From Acidimicrobiaceae bacterium (GTDB lineage: Bacteria; Actinomycetota; Acidimicrobiia; Acidimicrobiales; MedAcidi-G1), in NCBI GenBank assembly GCA_003541675.1, contig DPMC01000021.1, forward strand, positions 1 through 8,392: 8,392 nucleotides of DNA, given 5' to 3'. The notes under the pieces are model-generated. The model did not search any database. It saw nothing but the letters and a program-made list of their open reading frames with translations, and was not told where the DNA came from. Positions 5,120 to 8,392 of this stretch are shown one piece after another. How positions within the stretch are numbered: position 1 is the stretch's first letter; every line of letters begins with the position of its first letter. Position numbers and translations under genes: made by a program.

Positions 5120-5458
5120 ATGCAAGAAACACTGATCTACGAACGAGAGACCTGGCGCCAACAGGCCGCCTGTGAACGCCTCGGCGTCCCCACCGCGGTC
5201 TTCTTCAGCGACGACATCGGGGACATCGTGCAGGCCAAGAACATCTGCGCCGAATGCCCGGTGCTCGAGTCGTGCCTCGAAGGCGCCATCCGCCGCCGAG
5301 AGCCATGGGGCGTGTGGGGCGGACAGCTGTTTCGTAACGGCCACATCCTGGCCACCAAGCGTCGCCGGGGTCGCCCCTCCAATGTGCCGCGCCCCGAGGA
5401 GCAGCTGCCCGTCGTGCCCATCCCGTTGCGCATCCAGCAGGAGCTGCTCTCGGCTTGA
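5120..5458 (+). CDS. whiB7: WhiB7-type transcriptional regulator (WblC)
   Basis: The 112-residue product is a WhiB-like iron-sulfur protein. Its four cluster cysteines are C18, C43, C46 and C52 (Cx24CxxCx5C). The conserved turn EPWGVWGG (61-68) is followed by a basic segment with the AT-hook RGRP (83-86). The EPWGVWGG plus RGRP combination marks WhiB7, which binds the primary sigma factor and AT-rich DNA to activate intrinsic antibiotic-resistance genes in mycobacteria and streptomycetes. Residue 69 is Gln where many WhiB7 proteins have Glu. The tail after the AT-hook (87-112, Pro-rich then amphipathic) is longer than in M. tuberculosis WhiB7. ATG 5120 has only a weak purine stretch upstream (GCGAG). 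The long leader with a terminator and upstream ORF strengthens the assignment. No obvious target gene is adjacent, so its regulon is unknown. Confidence 0.87.
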   Translation: MQETLIYERETWRQQAACERLGVPTAVFFSDDIGDIVQAKNICAECPVLESCLEGAIRRREPWGVWGGQLFRNGHILATKRRRGRPSNVPRPEEQLPVVPIPLRIQQELLSA

Positions 5459-5482
5459 CGCGGCCACCACAAAACAGGTCCC

Positions 5483-5517
5483 GCACCCGGCCGGTTCCCC
5501 CTCCTCCGGCCGGGTGC
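5483..5517. terminator. First of two strong hairpins downstream of whiB7
   Basis: GCACCCGGCCGG (5483-5494) and CCGGCCGGGTGC (5506-5517) form a perfect 12-bp stem with an 11-nt pyrimidine loop. It lies 24 nt after the whiB7 stop. There is no U-tract on the plus strand. On the minus strand the hairpin is followed within a few bases by CTGTTTTGTGG, so it could terminate better in that direction. Confidence 0.6.
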
Positions 5518-5538
5518 CGGCCCACCAGAACGCCAGAC

Positions 5539-5577
5539 CACGGACCGGGGTGACGCTTCGGCGAGCCCCGGTCCGTG
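5539..5577 (+). terminator. Second hairpin, UUCG-capped, before tlpA
   Basis: CACGGACCGGGG (5539-5550) and CCCCGGTCCGTG (5566-5577) form a perfect 12-bp stem. Inside the 15-nt loop CGC-TTCG-GCG (5554-5563) makes a further 3-bp stem with a UUCG tetraloop. No U-tract follows. It is probably a U-less terminator or RNA-stabilising structure ending the whiB7 transcript. Confidence 0.6.
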
Positions 5578-5624
5578 TGGCAACCATGATTCCGCCACAG
5601 CATGTTCGCTCCACGGTGGGCCGG

Positions 5625-5630
5625 TACCGT
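5625..5630 (+). promoter_or_regulatory. Putative -10 box for the thioredoxin-like gene
   Basis: TACCGT ends 8 nt before the GTG at 5639, compatible with a leaderless or near-leaderless mRNA. No Shine-Dalgarno and no convincing -35 element are seen. Confidence 0.35.
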
Positions 5631-5638
5631 CGACGTTC

Positions 5639-6157
5639 GTGTCCCGTCTCCCTGTCGGCCTGCTCCTCATGGGGCTGTTCCTCGTGGGGCTGTCGGCGTC
5701 CACCGTCAGCTGTGCTGAGGACCCTACGACTGTCGTCGACGTGACCTCGATGCCCTTCGAACTCTGGACCGGGGAGACCACCACGCTGGACGACCTGACC
5801 GACAGCGACGATCGGCCCGTCGTAGTCAACCTGTGGGCCACGTGGTGTACACCGTGCCTTAAGGAGATGCCCGTCCTGCAGACCGCCCACGAGAGGGGTT
5901 CTGGGCAGGTCCGGTTCATAGGCATCAACGTCAGCGACTCACCCACCCGGGCGGCCCAGCGGGCCGACGAACTCGAGATCACCTACCTTCAGGGTCGTGA
6001 TCCCGATGGAGAGTTCTCCGCAGCCCTCAGCACCGTCGGCCTGCCGGTGACCGCCTTCGTAGACCGAGGGGGCGATCTGGTCTATGTCCACCATGGGCCG
6101 CTGGATGCCGACGAACTGGCCGAAGCCATCAGGGAGTATCTGGAGCCGACCCGATGA
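5639..6157 (+). CDS. TlpA/ResA-like extracytoplasmic thioredoxin
   Basis: The 172-residue product has an N-terminal hydrophobic segment (5-21) ending STVSC, so it is either a lipoprotein anchored at C25 (imperfect lipobox) or an exported protein. The thioredoxin domain spans about 38-170, with the redox motif WATWCTPC (C70, C73) and the cis-Pro loop GLPVTAF (P136). CxPC with an N-terminal anchor is typical of TlpA/ResA proteins, which reduce disulfides outside the cytoplasm, for example in apocytochrome c. The CcdA-like gene follows 24 bp later and would supply electrons from cytoplasmic thioredoxin. GTG 5639 is preferred because it gives a complete signal with Arg3; ATG 5669 would cut the hydrophobic segment short. 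Haem-lyase (ResB/ResC) genes are not in the window, so a link to cytochrome c maturation is only a possibility. Confidence 0.9.
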   Translation: MSRLPVGLLLMGLFLVGLSASTVSCAEDPTTVVDVTSMPFELWTGETTTLDDLTDSDDRPVVVNLWATWCTPCLKEMPVLQTAHERGSGQVRFIGINVSDSPTRAAQRADELEITYLQGRDPDGEFSAALSTVGLPVTAFVDRGGDLVYVHHGPLDADELAEAIREYLEPTR

Positions 6158-6181
6158 TCCCCGTCCGGTAATCCCCCTCCC

Positions 6182-7282
6182 ATGATCGACGTCTCCCTTG
6201 CCCTGCCGTTCACTCTGGGCATCGTCACGGCCATCAACCCGTGCGGCTTCGCCATGCTCCCCACCTGGCTCGGCTACTTCCTGGGCAGCGATACGGCGGA
6301 CGGTGAGGCCCGCCCTGAACAGGTCCTACGGGGATTGTCGGTCAGCCTCATCTTGACGGCGGCTTTCGTGCTGGTGTTCGGCGCCCTCGGCCTGGCCGTG
6401 AACACGGTGGTCTCCGAGGAGGCCATTGCCACCAAGACCCCGTGGGTCACAGTCATCCTCGGCGCGGCGTTTGTCCCCTACGGCCTGTTCATGCTGACCG
6501 GCCGGCAACTCCGGATCCCCTTCTTCAAACCCGCCCGCGGCCCGTCGACCACCGAACTGTGGTCAGTCCTTGGGTTCGGCGTGTCGTACGCCGTGGTTTC
6601 TATCGGCTGCTCGGCCCCCATCTTCCTATTGCACGTAGCAGGCAGTTTCGGGCGGGACGGCATCGTCGACGGGATCGCCGTCTACCTGGCGTTCGCCGCC
6701 GGCATGGCCGCCGTAGTCACCTCGCTCACCCTCTCGTTGGCCGTGGCCCGAGGCGGCCTGACCCGTCGCCTCCGGCGTCTGCTCCCCCACTTCGATCGGA
6801 TCGGTGCCGTGGCCCTCACACTGGGCGGCGCCTACCTGATCGTCTACGGCGTCTACGAGATCCGCATCCTGCGGGACGCGCGGGCCCCGTCCAATCCGAT
6901 CGTGGACTCGGTGACCGACCTCCAGTCGCACCTCACCAACTGGGCGGCCAATGTGGGTGGCCCGCGCCTGGGCCTCGCTCTCTGGTTGGTGGTGGCCACA
7001 CTGGTGGTCTGGGGTCTCGGGCCGGCACTGTCGACCCGACCCCGCCGCTGGCTCTGGATGGTGGCCGGTGGCGCCTGGGGTGTGGCCGAGGGACTGGTTC
7101 ACCGGGGTGATCTGCTTGTCATCCCGGTCGGCCGACTGATCGGTGACTGGCCGGCACGCATTGGCAACTGGATCGACGACCCGATGCGATGGGCCACCCC
7201 ACTCGAGGCACTGCTTACCATTGCCGTCCTGCTGGTCGTGTGGGCGTCGGCTCACGGGGCAATGAGCGACCGGCGTCGGTGA
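6182..7282 (+). CDS. CcdA/DsbD-like membrane thiol electron carrier with extra C-terminal membrane region
   Basis: The 366-residue product begins with a membrane helix carrying NPCGFAMLP (C21), the signature of the CcdA/DsbD transmembrane family. The partner cysteine is C143 in VVSIGCSAPIF. These two cysteines pass reducing equivalents across the membrane, most likely to the TlpA-like protein encoded just upstream. Hydrophobic segments lie near 5-30, 52-75, 88-107, 128-152, 163-187 and 206-228, the normal six-helix core. Residues 230-366 are additional, with a polar stretch (230-258) and hydrophobic segments near 262-282, 290-306 and 341-357. I do not recognise this part and it has no cysteine. 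ATG 6182 has no Shine-Dalgarno. The stop overlaps the next gene as GTGA, so the three genes probably form one operon. Confidence 0.9.
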   Translation: MIDVSLALPFTLGIVTAINPCGFAMLPTWLGYFLGSDTADGEARPEQVLRGLSVSLILTAAFVLVFGALGLAVNTVVSEEAIATKTPWVTVILGAAFVPYGLFMLTGRQLRIPFFKPARGPSTTELWSVLGFGVSYAVVSIGCSAPIFLLHVAGSFGRDGIVDGIAVYLAFAAGMAAVVTSLTLSLAVARGGLTRRLRRLLPHFDRIGAVALTLGGAYLIVYGVYEIRILRDARAPSNPIVDSVTDLQSHLTNWAANVGGPRLGLALWLVVATLVVWGLGPALSTRPRRWLWMVAGGAWGVAEGLVHRGDLLVIPVGRLIGDWPARIGNWIDDPMRWATPLEALLTIAVLLVVWASAHGAMSDRRR

Positions 7283-7977
7283 ACCGACCCATCCGGTCGA
7301 CGATGGTCGACGACCGAACGCCGGGACGGGTTGAACCCATCGAGAACCTGACCGACCTTCTGGCCCTGCCCGGGGTGGTCGAGGAGTTCCACCTTCGGTC
7401 GACAACCGGCGTGTGCGCCCTCCACGGTGGGGGCCTAGAACGGGCCACCGAAGTGGTAGCCCGAGAGGTGGCGAACCGGATCGACGGCTCGCTTTACGCA
7501 GTGGTCCAGCCCGATGGCTGTCGACGCCACCTCCCGTCCACCCGCTTCGTGCCCGGGGTGTCGTCGAGCCTGGACGCGTTCCTTGGCCGGGTGGACACCG
7601 TGTTGTCGATCCACGGTTACGGCCGACACGACGACTTCTGGGCCGTACTGGTCGGTGGAGCCGACCGTACGGCGGCCCATCACGTGGCTGGCCATCTCCG
7701 GGGAGTCCTGCCCGAGGAGTACCGGGTGGTCGACGACGTGGAGGCCATGCCTCGGTCGCTCCGCGGCCTGCACCCCGACAACCCCGTGAACCGGGTGGAC
7801 GGTGGCGGCGTCCAGGTCGAGTTACCACCCAGCATCCGGTGGAACCGCGACCACCGGGACTGGTCGGATCGGGACGGTACGCCCCGGGCCGAACATCTCG
7901 ACCTCCTCATCGACGGCCTGGTGGCCGCCCTGGAGGATCCCGACCGACCCGATCGGACCATCGGGCAGGCCCGCTGA
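7279..7977 (+). CDS. Poly-gamma-glutamate hydrolase-like protein
   Basis: The 232-residue product matches the layout of the poly-gamma-glutamate hydrolase family (PF05908; phage PghP, YmaC-like). The motif CALHGGGLERATEVVAREVA (H49, E54) comes first, then LPSTRF, then VLSIHGYGR (H112), then a late GGGVQVELPPSIR (E181). H49, E54 and H112 are the expected zinc ligands and E181 a candidate catalytic residue; this follows from the family and is not proven here. The family cleaves gamma-linked glutamate polymers, but cellular homologues have unknown substrates. No signal peptide is visible, so it appears cytoplasmic. The start is uncertain: GTG 7279 overlaps the CcdA-like stop as GTGA, and ATG 7303 is an alternative. 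Neither has a good Shine-Dalgarno. It converges on pdxH with 10 bp between the stops. Confidence 0.8.
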   Translation: MNRPIRSTMVDDRTPGRVEPIENLTDLLALPGVVEEFHLRSTTGVCALHGGGLERATEVVAREVANRIDGSLYAVVQPDGCRRHLPSTRFVPGVSSSLDAFLGRVDTVLSIHGYGRHDDFWAVLVGGADRTAAHHVAGHLRGVLPEEYRVVDDVEAMPRSLRGLHPDNPVNRVDGGGVQVELPPSIRWNRDHRDWSDRDGTPRAEHLDLLIDGLVAALEDPDRPDRTIGQAR

Positions 7978-7987
7978 ACTGTTGGCC

Positions 7988-8392
7988 CTACGGCGCTCGG
8001 CGTTCCACCACCCAGGACGCACCGTCGAGGCGGTACCGCAGGCGATCATGGAGCCGGTCTGGTCGGCCCTGCCAGAACTCGATCGAGTGGGGCCTGACTC
8101 GGTAGCCACCCCAGTGGTCGGGCCGTTCGACGGGCTGGTCGGCCCAGCGCTGCTCGGCCTCGACGAAGGCGCGTTCGAGTGTGGCTCGGTCGGGCACCAC
8201 GACGCTCTGGTCCGACGCCCACGCCCCGAGCTGACTCCCTCGTGGTCGGGAGATCCAGTAGCCGTCGGACTCCTCGTCGTTGAGGCGCTCGGCGGTGCCC
8301 ATTACCCGGACCTGACGGCGCAACTCAGTCCAACTGAAGGTGAGGGCGGCCCGACCTGACCTGTCCATCTCGGCGGCCTTGTCGCTGGTGTA
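7988..8392 (-). CDS. pdxH: Pyridoxamine 5'-phosphate oxidase, C-terminal part (5' partial)
   Basis: The visible 134 residues are the C-terminal two thirds of PdxH, an FMN enzyme oxidising pyridoxine or pyridoxamine 5'-phosphate to pyridoxal 5'-phosphate. The frame enters at the window edge as YTSDKAAEM, matching the 'YT-x-S-x-K' FMN-binding segment. It continues with AALTFSW, RQVRV, AERL, SRPRGSQLGAWAS, WGGYRV, IEFWQGRPDRLHDR and the terminal WVVERRAP. The RPRGSQ and WQGR-x-RLHDR motifs are diagnostic and bind FMN and substrate phosphate. Usual length is about 210-220, so roughly 80 N-terminal residues lie beyond the window. The ATG at 8368 is internal, not the start. The C-terminal Pro is at the normal family end, so the 3' end is intact. 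Confidence 0.95.
   Translation of the reverse strand, partial: YTSDKAAEMDRSGRAALTFSWTELRRQVRVMGTAERLNDEESDGYWISRPRGSQLGAWASDQSVVVPDRATLERAFVEAEQRWADQPVERPDHWGGYRVRPHSIEFWQGRPDRLHDRLRYRLDGASWVVERRAP

Noticed and set aside
4958..5890. 310-codon minus-strand ORF opposite whiB7
   Set aside because: It crosses the terminator and both tandem hairpins and is antisense to a clear WhiB protein. No motif is seen.
6626..7828. 400-codon minus-strand ORF opposite the CcdA-like and hydrolase genes
   Set aside because: Arg/Gly/Pro-rich with no recognisable motif, and it spans two well-supported genes on the plus strand.
8366..8368. ATG at 8368 as the pdxH start
   Set aside because: Family-specific sequence (YTSDKAAE) continues upstream in frame to the window edge, so this Met is internal.

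Overview
The window is GC-rich and densely coding on both strands. It uses many GTG starts and carries a WhiB-family regulator, a family confined to Actinomycetota and their phages. The gene set (DUF4031 protein, Orn, Dut, PdxH, WhiB7-type regulator, CcdA/TlpA pair) fits a chromosomal segment of a high-GC actinobacterium. Acidimicrobiia is my best guess, but that is an inference. I see no transposase, phage module, tRNA, rRNA or CRISPR array.

Layout: (1) 2-280, the 3' end of an unrecognised plus-strand gene. (2) 300-1372, a minus-strand pair: a DUF4031 protein whose stop overlaps (ATGA) the start of a small secreted lipoprotein. (3) 1469-1756, a short plus-strand protein resembling a stripped-down anti-sigma (RsbW-like) fold, overlapping tail to tail with a SAM methyltransferase. 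(4) 1737-2869, a minus-strand dut-methyltransferase pair. (5) 2965-4685, plus-strand oligoribonuclease (orn) and an MBL-fold hydrolase with a C-terminal winged-helix-like region. (6) 4686-5458, a WhiB7-type regulator with a long leader. (7) 5459-5638, two strong tandem hairpins. (8) 5639-7977, an extracytoplasmic thioredoxin (TlpA/ResA-like), a CcdA/DsbD-like electron carrier with an extra C-terminal membrane region, and a poly-gamma-glutamate-hydrolase-like protein. (9) 7988-8392, the C-terminal part of pdxH on the minus strand, cut by the window edge.

The most interesting part is 4685-5119. Reading it directly gives: an AT-rich block abutting a TTGACC -35 box; a 63-codon ORF with a good Shine-Dalgarno; a textbook intrinsic terminator ahead of whiB7; and a 15-nt segment in the last codons of the ORF that can pair (13 of 15, all G-C) with the 5' arm of that terminator. 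Together these make a complete ribosome-controlled transcription attenuator. It matches in principle the uORF/terminator control reported for mycobacterial whiB7 and streptomycete wblC, but the leader ORF is unusually long and His-rich.

A second theme is leaderless transcription. Four genes with GTG starts (dut, orn, the MBL hydrolase and tlpA) each have a TANNNT box ending 6-8 nt before the start codon.
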